The notes under the pieces were generated by a model. That model saw only the letters and a program-made list of their open reading frames with translations. It searched no databases and was not told where the DNA came from. Shown piece after piece: positions 8,306 to 16,815 of a stretch of DNA of 64,000 nucleotides (position 1 is its first letter; the number at the start of each line of letters is the position of its first letter). Made by a program: the position numbers and the translations under genes. The DNA is from Ruegeria arenilitoris (lineage in GTDB: Bacteria > Pseudomonadota > Alphaproteobacteria > Rhodobacterales > Rhodobacteraceae): contig NZ_WQHX01000004.1 in the NCBI RefSeq assembly GCF_013035425.1, forward strand, positions 248,001 through 312,000, given 5' to 3'.

Positions 8306-10368
8306 CAGTTTTGACGGATGTTCCAGCACAAGATTCCGCGCGTTTGACGGCCGGAGCGAAGGCGGCATTGATCACTGTAATCGTTGGTGCAGTTTGTCTT
8401 GTTCTGGAAGGATTTGCGCCTTGGTTGATCCAGTGGCCAGCCGCCTGGGAATTGCCGGCTACACAATGGGTTGGGAATTTTCTCGACTGGTCGCTAAATG
8501 CAATCAAACCTTTTGCACGTCTGTTTTCCGACGTAATGGCGTATCCGATGAACTGGGCCAATTTCGTGTTGAGCAACACTCCTTGGCCCATTCTGATAGG
8601 CCTTGTAACCGCGCTGGGCTGGTATTTGGGTGGCTTGCCGATGGCTGCACTTGGCTTTTTGGGTCTCAGCTTTGTTTTGGCGTCAGGATATTGGGCCGAA
8701 AGCATGAACACACTGGCATTGGTGGCCGTTTCAGTTCCAGTTGCATTGATACTGGGTGGAGCAATAGGCATTCTCGCTAACGAGGTGCCAAAGGTGAAGT
8801 CATTTGTTCAGGCGGTGCTGGACGTAATGCAAACCGTGCCGACATTTGCCTATCTGACACCGCTTTTATTACTGTTCGGATTCGGGCCGGTTGTCGGATT
8901 AATCGCTTCAGCCATATATGCTGCACCTCCTATGGCTCGCAATGTAATGTTGGGGCTAGAGCGAGTTGAACCGGAAATAAAAGAAGCCGCCATTATGTCA
9001 GGTGGCACACGCTTCCAACAGCTGTTTCAGGTCGAAATCCCCGCCGCTGCGACTCAGATTATGGTCGGCGTGAACCAATGTCTGATGGCCGCCCTCTCGA
9101 TGGTGATTATTGCCGCCGTGATTGGCGGCTTCAACGACATTGGTTGGGAGGTTCTGCTGACCATGCGCAAGGCTCAGTTCGGCGAGTCGCTACTGGCCGG
9201 TTTGGTCATTGTAGTTTTTGCGGTGGTAATCGACCGGATGAGTGGAACCCTTGCGACCGAGCGTAAGAGGTACGACCAAAAGGTCGTTTGGGCAATGCTG
9301 GCTTTTGCAGCGGCATTCACGGCCGTTTTCTGGGCGAGGCTTCCAAATCCGGCAGATTTGACCCTTTTGGATCCGGTTGCGCAAGCGGTGGATAATGGAC
9401 TGACGACGTTCACCCAGAATAATGGTCCTTGGCTGGACGCTCTAAAAAACAACTCATTGTTTTATGTTCTGTTACCGCTTCGGATTGGTTTGGATCAGGC
9501 CGTGCTGCCGTTTACTTGGGGCTTTCAGTGGACCGCTCAGATGAGCTATGGCCTGTTTGTCTTTGGAGCTGTAATAGCATTGGTTTTTGCTTGGCGTGGT
9601 CATCTGACAGGTGGGTTAGTGGCGCTTATCCTGATTGGGATGCTCGAGACCGGTGTTTCGAACTTACCTTGGCCCTTTGTATTGACCGGTGCCGCAGCGC
9701 TTGGCTGGGTTGCTGGCGGTTCGCGTCTTGCGGTATTGGTGGTTGCGTTACTAAGCACGATCCTCGTGTCGGGTTTGTGGGAAAGGGCGCTGTTGTCGCT
9801 CTACCTCAGCGGGGCGGCGGTTTTCTTCTGTGCGGTTTTTGGCGGTCTGATCGGTCTGGCTTGTGCGGTGTGGGAACCCATCTGGAAGATTGTCCGTCCG
9901 ATCTGCGATATGCTGCAAACAATTCCTTTGTTCGTGTTCCTGATTCCGGTTCTCATGGTATTTCAAATTGGTGAATTCTCGGCTTTTCTGGCGATCTGCG
10001 CATACGCGATTGTGCCGATGATACGCTATACTCGCCACGGGTTGGTCAACACGCCAGACGAAATGATGGAGGCCGCCATTTCAAGTGGTGCAACCGATTG
10101 GCAAATCATGCGCGACGTAAGAGCACCCTATGCCGCGCCTACGATCCTATTGGGGCTGAATCAGACCATTCTATACGCGTTTGCCATGTTGGTTATTGCA
10201 GCTTTGATCGGTACCACGGGGTTGGGCCAGTCAATCTATTTGGCGCTGGGCCAGGCGGATGTCGGGTTGGGGATATCGGCTGGCGCAGCGATGGCGATTC
10301 TAGCACTGGTGGCCGACCGAATAGTACAGGGTTTTGCTGAAGAACGGCGTCAGGCTCTTGGGCTTTGA
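8302..10368 (+). CDS. Quaternary-amine/TMAO-type ABC transporter, fused double permease
   Basis: At 688 residues this permease is about twice the usual ProW size. It holds two binding-protein-dependent permease domains in tandem, one around residues 140-330 and one around 510-685. Each carries the EAA-type loop: KEAAIMSGGTRFQQL in the first half and MEAAISSGATDWQIM in the second. Each half begins with a GGAIGILANE or GGLIGLACAV helix. The protein can therefore supply both membrane subunits of the transporter in one chain. It overlaps the ATPase stop (ATGA). No clear terminator follows. Confidence 0.88.
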   Translation: MTVLTDVPAQDSARLTAGAKAALITVIVGAVCLVLEGFAPWLIQWPAAWELPATQWVGNFLDWSLNAIKPFARLFSDVMAYPMNWANFVLSNTPWPILIGLVTALGWYLGGLPMAALGFLGLSFVLASGYWAESMNTLALVAVSVPVALILGGAIGILANEVPKVKSFVQAVLDVMQTVPTFAYLTPLLLLFGFGPVVGLIASAIYAAPPMARNVMLGLERVEPEIKEAAIMSGGTRFQQLFQVEIPAAATQIMVGVNQCLMAALSMVIIAAVIGGFNDIGWEVLLTMRKAQFGESLLAGLVIVVFAVVIDRMSGTLATERKRYDQKVVWAMLAFAAAFTAVFWARLPNPADLTLLDPVAQAVDNGLTTFTQNNGPWLDALKNNSLFYVLLPLRIGLDQAVLPFTWGFQWTAQMSYGLFVFGAVIALVFAWRGHLTGGLVALILIGMLETGVSNLPWPFVLTGAAALGWVAGGSRLAVLVVALLSTILVSGLWERALLSLYLSGAAVFFCAVFGGLIGLACAVWEPIWKIVRPICDMLQTIPLFVFLIPVLMVFQIGEFSAFLAICAYAIVPMIRYTRHGLVNTPDEMMEAAISSGATDWQIMRDVRAPYAAPTILLGLNQTILYAFAMLVIAALIGTTGLGQSIYLALGQADVGLGISAGAAMAILALVADRIVQGFAEERRQALGL

Positions 10369-10944
10369 GAGCTTGGTCCGGCGATAAATCAGCCCTTCCA
10401 AGCACGTTATTTGGTGCAAAGATTGCCTGAACGCCGTACTCTGAACTAAGCCTCATTCTGTTCTTATATGACCGCAGCAGGTTGGGACGACTTGCTAGCT
10501 TCCATAGTGACCCATGTGCTCAGCTGCATCGTACCAACGGGTACCAGACGCGTGGATCGCTAGTAGGTGTGATGGGTCGGCATACCCTATGTAAACTATT
10601 TCCCCATAGGTAACAGTGTGACCACGCACTAACATTCTGATCAATAGAAGCTCATTGTTTGTTATTCTGTTCGGTTTGTTAGCTGATGCACTTGTTTGGC
10701 AAGATGTCCAACGACCATCGACGCGTCGTTGAAATGAATGCTATTGGCGGTGTCTTCCTCTGCGAAAACCTCAACTTTGGACCAGAGCCAAAGCTTGCTT
10801 GGCCCGCCTTTTTCCACTGCATTTTCTAGGGTTTGCACGAACCTTTTTTCAGTTGAACGACTTTGCTTTAGCTTGGGGGAGTGGCCGAGCACGCCTATGC
10901 GTGCTATCTGGATTGCTGGAATGCTGCACTAAGAGGACAACCAA
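10369..10944. other. Intergenic region with weak hairpins, no supported gene
   Basis: These roughly 575 bp hold a short inverted repeat GTACC/GGTAC (10531-10544) and an imperfect one TACCCTATG/CATAGGTA (10583-10612). A minus-strand ORF of 76 codons (10662-10892) shows a plausible amino-acid mix but has no recognised family. It may be a remnant or a small gene; I leave it uncalled. The GAGTGGCCGAG string at 10878 resembles the 5' end of class II tRNAs but has no matching acceptor arm. Confidence 0.4.
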
Positions 10945-11466
10945 ATGCACTTGGCCTATGTGACCACTACTGATCGCGGAGCAACTGACAGGCTTCTCAG
11001 TGCCGTGGCAGAAAGACTATTGGCCCAGGGCGCCCAACTTTCAGGAGTAGTGCAGACAAACACCGAATGCGCGGACGACACAAAATGCGACATGGACCTG
11101 CGGGTTCTGCCCGATGGCGCGACGATCCGCATTTCACAATCGCTGGGCACGATGTCGCGGGGGTGTCGTCTGGATCCAGCTGCTCTTGAGGAGGCTGTCG
11201 GGTATGTAACAGCTTCACTGTCGGATGGTCCACAGTTGTTGATAATCAACAAGTTTGGAAAACATGAATCCGACGGTCGCGGATTTCGACCTGTGATTGG
11301 TGAGGCCCTAGCTCAGGACATTCCGGTATTGGTCGGAGTAAACGGTTTGAACGAGGAAAAGTTCAAAGATTTTACTGATGGTGCAGCACAAGCGCTTGAG
11401 CCTAACGTGGATGCAATTGTGGCCTGGTTCGAACGTGTCAATAGGACGAGAAACGCGGCCGCGTGA
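10945..11466 (+). CDS. DUF2478 family protein
   Basis: This 173-residue cytoplasmic protein matches the DUF2478 family: N-terminal AYVTTTDRGATDRLLSAVAE, a central LIINKFGKHESDGRGF and a later DIPVLVGVNG. The NKFGK segment resembles the base-binding NKxG/NKxD region of nucleotide-binding proteins, and members are sometimes found near molybdenum uptake genes; there are none here. An AAGAGG Shine-Dalgarno precedes the ATG. It stands alone between the ABC operon and tRNA-Tyr. Function is unknown. Confidence 0.75.
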   Translation: MHLAYVTTTDRGATDRLLSAVAERLLAQGAQLSGVVQTNTECADDTKCDMDLRVLPDGATIRISQSLGTMSRGCRLDPAALEEAVGYVTASLSDGPQLLIINKFGKHESDGRGFRPVIGEALAQDIPVLVGVNGLNEEKFKDFTDGAAQALEPNVDAIVAWFERVNRTRNAAA

Positions 11467-11548
11467 TGCGCGTGTTGCTCGGCCTTTATGAAACCAAACC
11501 ATCAAGTTTTCGAAGAAACTATTACTTTTGGATATTAAGGTTGTGAAA

Positions 11549-11633
11549 TGGTGGGCGACCCTGGAATCGAACCAGGCGTGCGTCTCCGCGAGGGAGTTAC
11601 AGTCCCCTGCCACACCTTGCGGCCTGTCGCCCA
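11549..11633 (-). tRNA. tRNA-Tyr (anticodon GTA)
   Basis: Read on the minus strand, this 85-nt gene has a 7-bp acceptor stem (TGGGCGA/TCGCCCA), an anticodon loop CTGTAAC with anticodon GTA, a long variable arm typical of bacterial tRNA-Tyr, a T-arm with GGTTCGATTCC, and an encoded 3' CCA (positions 11549-11551). Confidence 0.95.
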
Positions 11634-11747
11634 CGATCAGGCGTTGCACCTGACGTGGAGGCGTGATTACTAGCGCGCCTAAGAAGCGTCAACAGGAAAA
11701 TTCCGCTGAGACGCATGAAACGTATTTCCCGGCCCGGAGGCCCAGAA

Positions 11748-12521
11748 ATGAAGAAACCCAAATGGGTAGTCGAGAAGGAACAGGCACGAAAGGCCGCCGC
11801 CTCAGAAACGGTCTGGTTGTTCGGATTGCACGCCGTGCGTGATGCCCTAATGAATCCAAAGCGCCAGAAACTGCGCCTGATCGTGACTCGGAACGCGCGG
11901 GACAAGCTGACTGAGGCAATTGCGATCGCCGGCATCGATGCAGAAATGGCTGATCCCCGCAAGTTCACTGCGCCGATTGATCCGGCATCGGTACATCAAG
12001 GTGCGGCACTCGAAGTTAAACCCTTGGATTGGGGAGGGCTGGCTGAAAACTGTATTGGCCAAGAAACCCCCCGGGTATTGCTATTGGATCGTGTAACAGA
12101 CCCGCACAATGTCGGCGCAATATTGCGTTCTGCCGAAGTGCTGGGGGCCAGCGCTGTTATCGGGACGCGTCACCATTCTGCTCCTGAAACGGGGGCGTTG
12201 GCGAAAACTGCCAGCGGAGCGTTAGAGCGGCAACCCTACTTACGGGTACGCAACCTTGCTGACGCAATTGTGGAATTGCAGGAAATGGGTTTTTTTGTGT
12301 TGGGGTTAGACGGAGAAGCCGAACAGACAATCGAGGCGGCCTTGGAAGGAAAACGCGACCTTCCCGTCGCGCTTGTATTAGGTGCCGAGGGGCCGGGCCT
12401 GAGGCAAAAAACAAAAGAGACCGTCGACCAATTAGTCAAAATTGACGCGGCCGGTGGTTTTGGATCATTGAATGTCTCAAATGCCGCCGCAATTTCCCTA
12501 TATACGTCGTTAAACGGTTAA
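11748..12521 (+). CDS. rlmB: 23S rRNA 2'-O-ribose methyltransferase, RlmB/TrmH (SpoU) family
   Basis: This 257-residue SPOUT methyltransferase probably modifies G2251-equivalent of 23S rRNA. An N-terminal substrate-binding domain (WLFGLHAVRDAL, residues 23-34) precedes the knot domain. The latter has motif 1 DPHNVGAILRSAEVLGAS, motif 2 LVLGAEGPGL and motif 3 FGSLNVSNAAAISLY with the SAM-binding Asn residues. I prefer the ATG at 11748 because GGAGG lies 7 bases upstream; the ATG at 11715 would add 11 residues without a good ribosome site. Related TrmH proteins can target tRNA, so the exact substrate is inferred. The divergent neighbour is tRNA-Tyr. Confidence 0.88.
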   Translation: MKKPKWVVEKEQARKAAASETVWLFGLHAVRDALMNPKRQKLRLIVTRNARDKLTEAIAIAGIDAEMADPRKFTAPIDPASVHQGAALEVKPLDWGGLAENCIGQETPRVLLLDRVTDPHNVGAILRSAEVLGASAVIGTRHHSAPETGALAKTASGALERQPYLRVRNLADAIVELQEMGFFVLGLDGEAEQTIEAALEGKRDLPVALVLGAEGPGLRQKTKETVDQLVKIDAAGGFGSLNVSNAAAISLYTSLNG

Positions 12522-12533
12522 TAGGAGGCCGCC

Positions 12534-12806
12534 ATTTCCGCTCCTCATAAAATTGCTACCTGCTGCTATTGCGGTACCCGAGCTGCCCTTGTGCTGCGAG
12601 GCAAGAAACAGCATGAGCTGAGCTGCGCCAGCTGCGGCGCGCCTTTGCACGACTTAAAGATGATGCCTAAAGCCAAACTAGCGAAAGCTTCGACGCGACA
12701 GGATCTTCAAAAGAAAGGGCATCGAAAGCCTAAGAAAAAGAAAAAGGGCCTGTTTTCGCGGGTGCTGGATGAAGCTTGGGATGTGATCGAGGATGTCTTC
12801 GACTAA
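12534..12806 (+). CDS. Small zinc-ribbon protein with apparent ATT start codon
   Basis: This protein of about 90 residues has two Cys knuckles (TCCYCGT at residues 9-15 and LSCASCGAPL further on), which form a zinc ribbon. A Lys-rich tract (KPKKKKKG) and an acidic C-terminus ending in DVFD follow. The first knuckle lies upstream of the only conventional start in frame, a GTG at 12591. Above it the frame is closed by TAG at 12522 and contains no ATG, GTG, TTG or CTG. ATT at 12534 sits 5 bases after a perfect AGGAGG (12523-12528) and yields MSAPHKIATCCYCG. Function is unknown. It follows rlmB by 12 bp and may be cotranscribed. Confidence 0.7.
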   Translation: MSAPHKIATCCYCGTRAALVLRGKKQHELSCASCGAPLHDLKMMPKAKLAKASTRQDLQKKGHRKPKKKKKGLFSRVLDEAWDVIEDVFD

Positions 12807-12910
12807 CTCTCCAAGTTGGCACAGATGTTCACAACCCTGTCAGGTGGGGTTTCGGTAAGTTCGTAATGCAGGCATGTTAGAGCCTTCAATAAGAAGCCTA
12901 AGATTTGCAT

Positions 12911-13363
12911 ATGCTGCCACGAAGAGTTTTTCTTGCTGGAATGTTTTGCTCGATAATTACACCCATGGTGCGGGCTAAAACTCTTCCTATGTTTTTTGCC
13001 GGTAACGGATACGCTGTATCGGGCTATGATGCCGTGTCCTATTTCCGGACTTCCGGACCGGTTATTGGGCAAAAGCGGTTTTCGCTGATGTGGAAAGGCG
13101 CTGAATGGCGTTTTGATTCTTTGGTAAATCGTGACCGTTTTGAGCGCAATCCTCGTGCTTTCGCGCCTCAATATGGCGGGTATTGCGCCTATGCTATGGC
13201 CAAGGGAGAATTGCTGAGTTCTGACCCGAAAGCTTGGAAAATCATTAATGGCCGTTTGTATCTGACTCACTCTGCCAAGGTTGAAAAAGTTTGGGCAAAG
13301 AATGTAGGAAGATATATCCGCCAGGCTGACCAACACTGGCCCGCCGTCCTGTATCAGGGGTAG
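12911..13363 (+). CDS. Exported YHS-domain protein
   Basis: This 150-residue protein starts with a signal carrying twin arginines (PRRVFLAG) and an Ala cleavage site (MVRA), so Tat or Sec export is likely. The mature part is a YHS domain: GYAVSGYDAVSYF, then WKGAEWRFDSLVNRDRF and PQYGGYCAYAMAKG with a conserved Cys. YHS domains are often linked to metal or heme-related proteins, but no role is established for this exported form. The ATG at 12911 is preferred over the TTG at 12905. A candidate sRNA and terminator lie downstream. Confidence 0.82.
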   Translation: MLPRRVFLAGMFCSIITPMVRAKTLPMFFAGNGYAVSGYDAVSYFRTSGPVIGQKRFSLMWKGAEWRFDSLVNRDRFERNPRAFAPQYGGYCAYAMAKGELLSSDPKAWKIINGRLYLTHSAKVEKVWAKNVGRYIRQADQHWPAVLYQG

Positions 13364-13439
13364 GCGTTTTTTCGCCATTCGCGGTTTGTCATCACAAAAA
13401 TGCGCGCGCCCTCTTTTTTTTACTAAACTCGTGCTTAAA

Positions 13440-13533
13440 TGTCACAGTGACCGCGGAACGGAACTGCCGCGGGTCATTTCACTGTCCCTCGTTCCAACAA
13501 CTAGCGCTCAGGAACCTCCTGAGCGCTTTTTTA
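13440..13533 (+). ncRNA. Candidate small RNA: GC-rich hairpin plus intrinsic terminator
   Basis: The 199-bp gap between the YHS gene and the CoA-binding gene contains a long hairpin (ACAGTGACCGCGG at 13444-13456 with CCGCGG...TCACTGT at 13467-13485, small bulge). A single-stranded linker and a strong terminator hairpin at 13503-13527 with a T-run follow. This two-hairpin layout of about 90 nt fits either an independent sRNA or a 3'-UTR-derived RNA of the YHS mRNA. The terminator stem sequesters a CCTCC (anti-Shine-Dalgarno) string. I cannot assign a known family or a clear promoter. Confidence 0.4.
13503..13532 (+). terminator. Intrinsic terminator
   Basis: The 10-bp perfect stem AGCGCTCAGG/CCTGAGCGCT has a 5-nt loop (AACCT) and is followed by six T residues. 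It terminates transcripts from the YHS gene or the candidate sRNA. Confidence 0.85.
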
Positions 13534-13561
13534 TTGAAATGGCAACGCGTAGTGTCTTGGT

Positions 13562-14032
13562 ATGACAAATTATTCCGATGAGTTTTTAAAACGGGTCCTG
13601 CAACGCACAAAAACCATAGCTATGGTCGGTGTTTCGATGAACCCGGTTCGGCCGAGTTACTACGTAGCGCGGTATCTATCGCTAAAAGGTTACACAGTAA
13701 TTCCGGTAAACCCAGGCCATGCGGGAAAGAAACTATTCGGTCAAACAGTGCAAGGGGCATTGTCGGACATTTCTCAGCCTGTAGACATGGTGGACATTTT
13801 TCGGAGGTCCGAAGCAGTCCCGCCTATTGTGGACGAGGCGCTGGCCTGCTTCCAACATTTAAGAACGATCTGGATGCAAATTGGTATAAGTCACCCAGAA
13901 GCTGCGGATACAGCTCGCGAACGTGGGGTCGATGTTATTATGAACCACTGTCCTAAAATTGAATATCAACGACTGTTCGGGGAACTTCGAATGGGTGGGT
14001 TCGCAACCGGCGTGATCTCTTCGAAACTATGA
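13562..14032 (+). CDS. CoA-binding (Rossmann) domain protein
   Basis: This 156-residue cytoplasmic protein consists of one CoA_binding_2 domain, as in E. coli YccU. The core is KTIAMVGVSMNPVRPSYYVARYL, then GYTVIPVNPGHAGKKLFGQTV, VDMVDIFRRSEAVPPIV and IWMQIGISHPEAA...GVDVIMNHCPKIEY. The family resembles the CoA-binding part of succinyl-CoA synthetases, but its biological role is unknown. It ends 4 bp before the convergent lipoprotein gene. Confidence 0.85.
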   Translation: MTNYSDEFLKRVLQRTKTIAMVGVSMNPVRPSYYVARYLSLKGYTVIPVNPGHAGKKLFGQTVQGALSDISQPVDMVDIFRRSEAVPPIVDEALACFQHLRTIWMQIGISHPEAADTARERGVDVIMNHCPKIEYQRLFGELRMGGFATGVISSKL

Positions 14033-14036
14033 ACTT

Positions 14037-14612
14037 TTACTCAACGACCAGCGGCGCAAGTCGGGCTACTTGGTCCAGCCGCCGTTTTTCCAGTACAACT
14101 TCGCGTGGCACCCATTCGTAGCGGGAGTCTTCTGCCAGAGGAGCCCAGAATAATTCTCCCCCATAACGCCAGGGGTCCAAGATGACCCCTTGGTACATCG
14201 AGTCCCCCCTACGACTGATGATTGCTGTGCTGTGATCTATTCGGAACGGGTTATCCGCATTTGCGATAGCGCGATGCATTGTCAGCGTCTCAAAGTTTTC
14301 CTGCCTGAGGCGCCTTTCGATATCCTCGGCCCAGTGCCAGCACAGACCACGGGGACGTAGGCCTTTGTTAACTTTGGCGTTATGAATTAGAGGCGGGTCA
14401 GTGATCTGATATTCCTGCGCAAGCTGAGCAGTATAGGCGTAGGCGACTCTGGCAGCGCGTTGTGCTTCCTGCGGATCAATTTCAGGCCCAAGCGCCTGAA
14501 TCTCGATGGCAAGCTTTTGCACATCGCCTTCATTGGCCGGACGAGGCGTAGAACATGCGGTAAGGGCCAGCAATGCAAGCATTGTCAGCACATGGGCAAG
14601 AGGTTTGATCAT
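14037..14612 (-). CDS. Putative lipoprotein with conserved GLCWHWAED segment
   Basis: This 191-residue protein has a signal peptide with lipobox LTAC (Cys20), so it should be membrane-anchored by lipid. In the middle, GLCWHWAEDIERRL combines a Cys followed by His and Asp, and HSTAIISRRG comes later. This is reminiscent of papain-like Cys/His folds, but I cannot confirm catalysis. It is convergent with the CoA-binding gene and about 85 bp downstream of hisE on the same strand. Function unknown. Confidence 0.65.
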   Translation of the reverse strand: MIKPLAHVLTMLALLALTACSTPRPANEGDVQKLAIEIQALGPEIDPQEAQRAARVAYAYTAQLAQEYQITDPPLIHNAKVNKGLRPRGLCWHWAEDIERRLRQENFETLTMHRAIANADNPFRIDHSTAIISRRGDSMYQGVILDPWRYGGELFWAPLAEDSRYEWVPREVVLEKRRLDQVARLAPLVVE

Positions 14613-14697
14613 TCCCTCGTCCTTTGATCCGTCCTGTGTTTCGGGCGCTTAGGATCGGCACTATAAGACGTTAAGTTGATTGACGAAACCCGGCACG

Positions 14698-15015
14698 TTA
14701 CCGTTGCGATCGAGACGCTTTTTCCGTAACTCCGCTGGTGCCTTGTCGGCGGCTCAGTTCAGCCAAAACGTCGTCCAGTGAAACATCCCGCGACGCAAGC
14801 ATAACCAACAAATGATACAACACGTCCGCAGCTTCACTAGTTAGATTATCACGGTCGCCTTTGATGGCTTCGATGATGGCTTCGATCGCCTCTTCACCGA
14901 ATTTCTCGGCGCATTTTTCAGGCCCCTTCGCCAGAAGTTGCGCTGTCCAGCTTGATTTGGGGTCAGCGCCTTTTCGCGCCTCGATGGTCGCGGCCAAATC
15001 GTTAAGAATGCTCAT
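14698..15015 (-). CDS. hisE: Phosphoribosyl-ATP pyrophosphatase
   Basis: HisE (105 residues) hydrolyses phosphoribosyl-ATP to phosphoribosyl-AMP, the second step of histidine synthesis. The all-alpha MazG-like core is visible: [19 protein letters not shown] and [17 protein letters not shown], with the metal-binding EE...E..D acidic residues. It overlaps the hisF stop by 4 bp (ATGA), so it is translated with hisF as the last gene of the his block. HisI is not in this window, as expected where hisE and hisI are separate genes. Confidence 0.93.
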   Translation of the reverse strand: MSILNDLAATIEARKGADPKSSWTAQLLAKGPEKCAEKFGEEAIEAIIEAIKGDRDNLTSEAADVLYHLLVMLASRDVSLDDVLAELSRRQGTSGVTEKASRSQR

Positions 15016-15773
15016 TTCAGCCTCATTGGTATGCCTGCGGCGGCCATGTATTCTTTGGCTTCCCGTATTGTATATTCCCCGAAATGAAAGATCGAGGCTG
15101 CCAATACCGCGCTCGCCCGCCCCTTGGTGACGCCCTCCATAAGATGATCCAGATTGCCGACGCCGCCTGAGGCGATCACTGGTATATCAACTGCGTCGGA
15201 AATGGCGCGCGTCAAAGGCAGATTGAACCCGGACTTAGTGCCGTCGCGATCCATGGAAGTCAGCAGGATTTCTCCTGCTCCCTTGGCCGCTACCTCTTTG
15301 GCGAATGCGACTGCGTCAATACCCGTCGGCTTGCGTCCGCCATGGGTGAATATTTCCCACTTGCCTGGGCCGACTGTCTTGGCATCAATGGCACAGACAA
15401 TGCATTGGCTGCCAAACTGGTCCGCGGCCTCTGCAATCACGTCGGGATTTGCTACTGCGGCCGAATTAAAACTAACCTTATCGGCACCTGCGAGCAGCAG
15501 GGCCCGCACGTCTTCTTTGGTCCGTACACCGCCACCGACTGTTAGTGGCACAAAACACTGTTCAGCAGTTCGTCGTACAACGTCGAACATTGTGCCCCTG
15601 TTTTCATGAGTGGCGTGGATATCCAGAAAACAGATTTCGTCTGCACCTGCAGCATCATAAGCTTTGGCTGACTCCACCGGATCGCCCGCATCGCGCAAGC
15701 CGACGAAGTTGACACCCTTGACTACTCGGCCGTCTGCGACATCGAGACAAGGGATGATACGTGTTTTCAGCAT
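15012..15773 (-). CDS. hisF: Imidazole glycerol phosphate synthase cyclase subunit
   Basis: HisF (253 residues) is a TIM barrel that, with HisH, converts PRFAR plus ammonia to imidazole glycerol phosphate and AICAR. Catalytic Asp residues appear in [15 protein letters not shown] (about residue 11) and CAIDAK (about residue 130). The phosphate-binding loops ASGGVGN and [10 protein letters not shown] are present. It lies downstream of hisA but a plus-strand DUF302 gene and about 480 bp of gene-free sequence intervene, so it probably has its own promoter near 15780-15890. Confidence 0.96.
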   Translation of the reverse strand: MLKTRIIPCLDVADGRVVKGVNFVGLRDAGDPVESAKAYDAAGADEICFLDIHATHENRGTMFDVVRRTAEQCFVPLTVGGGVRTKEDVRALLLAGADKVSFNSAAVANPDVIAEAADQFGSQCIVCAIDAKTVGPGKWEIFTHGGRKPTGIDAVAFAKEVAAKGAGEILLTSMDRDGTKSGFNLPLTRAISDAVDIPVIASGGVGNLDHLMEGVTKGRASAVLAASIFHFGEYTIREAKEYMAAAGIPMRLK

Positions 15774-15891
15774 GTCTGCGTCCTTTGCTGGCGCACCAGT
15801 AACGGCAAAGCCTCGCCGATGCCAGACTTGTGATTGTAGATTGGCTAAGACCTGTGAAATTTTGAGTAAATTTTAGCGAAAGGATAACAAA

Positions 15892-16338
15892 ATGCGCAGT
15901 GTGATTTTGGCTGTTTTTCTGACGTTGGGGAATGCTGTAACGGCCCTTGCTGACGACATCAAAAAGGTTGGCACAGACAAGTCTGTAACCGAGGCGATGG
16001 ACGCCCTTGAAGCAGCCGTGAATAACGCTGGCGCCACGGTGTTTGCCCGGGTGGATCATGCTGCAGGAGCGGAAAAAGTCGGAATTTCGATTCCTGCCAA
16101 CCAAGTTTTGATTTTCGGCAATCCGGCGCTTGGGACGCCAGCGATGCAGATCGACCCGGGTGCCGGATTGTTTCTGCCTCTCAAGGTTCAGGTATATGAG
16201 GATGCCAGCGGTCGGGTCTGGTTGGCATACGAGGACCCCAAGGAAACCATGGATAAATTCGATAAAATGGAGAAATCCCCGGTCATCGACAAAATGCGCG
16301 GTGCGTTGGCTAAACTTACTTCTGCTGCCGCCGAATAA
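15892..16338 (+). CDS. Exported DUF302 domain protein
   Basis: This 148-residue protein has a signal peptide (residues 1-20, cleavage after TALA) and one DUF302 domain. The latter includes AMDALEAAVNNAGATVFARVDHAAGA and VLIFGNPALGTPAMQ, then LPLKVQVYEDASGRVWLAYEDP. A GAAAGGA Shine-Dalgarno precedes the ATG. It is divergent from hisF and lies inside the interrupted his block. The role of DUF302 proteins is unknown. Confidence 0.85.
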   Translation: MRSVILAVFLTLGNAVTALADDIKKVGTDKSVTEAMDALEAAVNNAGATVFARVDHAAGAEKVGISIPANQVLIFGNPALGTPAMQIDPGAGLFLPLKVQVYEDASGRVWLAYEDPKETMDKFDKMEKSPVIDKMRGALAKLTSAAAE

Positions 16339-16815
16339 GCCTTCTACGACTAATTACTGGCTTTGCTCACACGCGAAAGCGCGTTTCGGGCGATCAAGAT
16401 ATGAAAGGCATAATTTCGGCTAAATACAAACGCCCGCAAAAGTTATGTCGGCGAACCCATGTGGGCAAAGAGACGCGACCGTTCCTGATAGAATAGAAAC
16501 CCGAAAATCCAAATGGCGGTCGTCAAATCCTGCGGTCACCTCGGTTTCATAAGCATGTTCCACTGGAAAATTTCCCAGATTGTCCCGGGGTTTCGGCCCA
16601 GTTCTGCTGATGACGATAGGGTCGACCAGAACGCTTCGCAAGCGTACCAACGCTGTCACCCATGCTGGAAAAGCAGTGGTTTTTCCTGCGGCCCCACGAG
16701 GTGGCAGTTCAGATGCCACACAAAAGCAGTCCAGACATTTCCAGACTTAAATCGTTCGTGAAGCATACTTTGTGAAGGTAACGGTGACCGTTTGACGTTT
16801 TCGTCCAACAGGGAA
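16339..16815. other. Gene-free stretch between DUF302 gene and hisA
   Basis: These roughly 480 bp lie between the DUF302 stop and the hisA stop (tail to tail). Overlapping ORFs of 80-100 codons on both strands show no family, signal or ribosome site. A short ACGCG/CGCGT hairpin at 16371-16384 could be a weak terminator for the DUF302 gene. The stretch could be a decayed insertion, but I see no inverted ends or duplicated target. Confidence 0.45.

Noticed and set aside
10870..10932. Class II tRNA-like start (GGGGAGTGGCCGAG)
   Set aside because: There is no complementary acceptor strand, T-arm or anticodon stem downstream.
16420..16719. 99-codon minus-strand ORF between the DUF302 gene and hisA
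   Set aside because: It has no ribosome site or recognised family and competes with an equally long plus-strand ORF, so I describe the region as gene-free.
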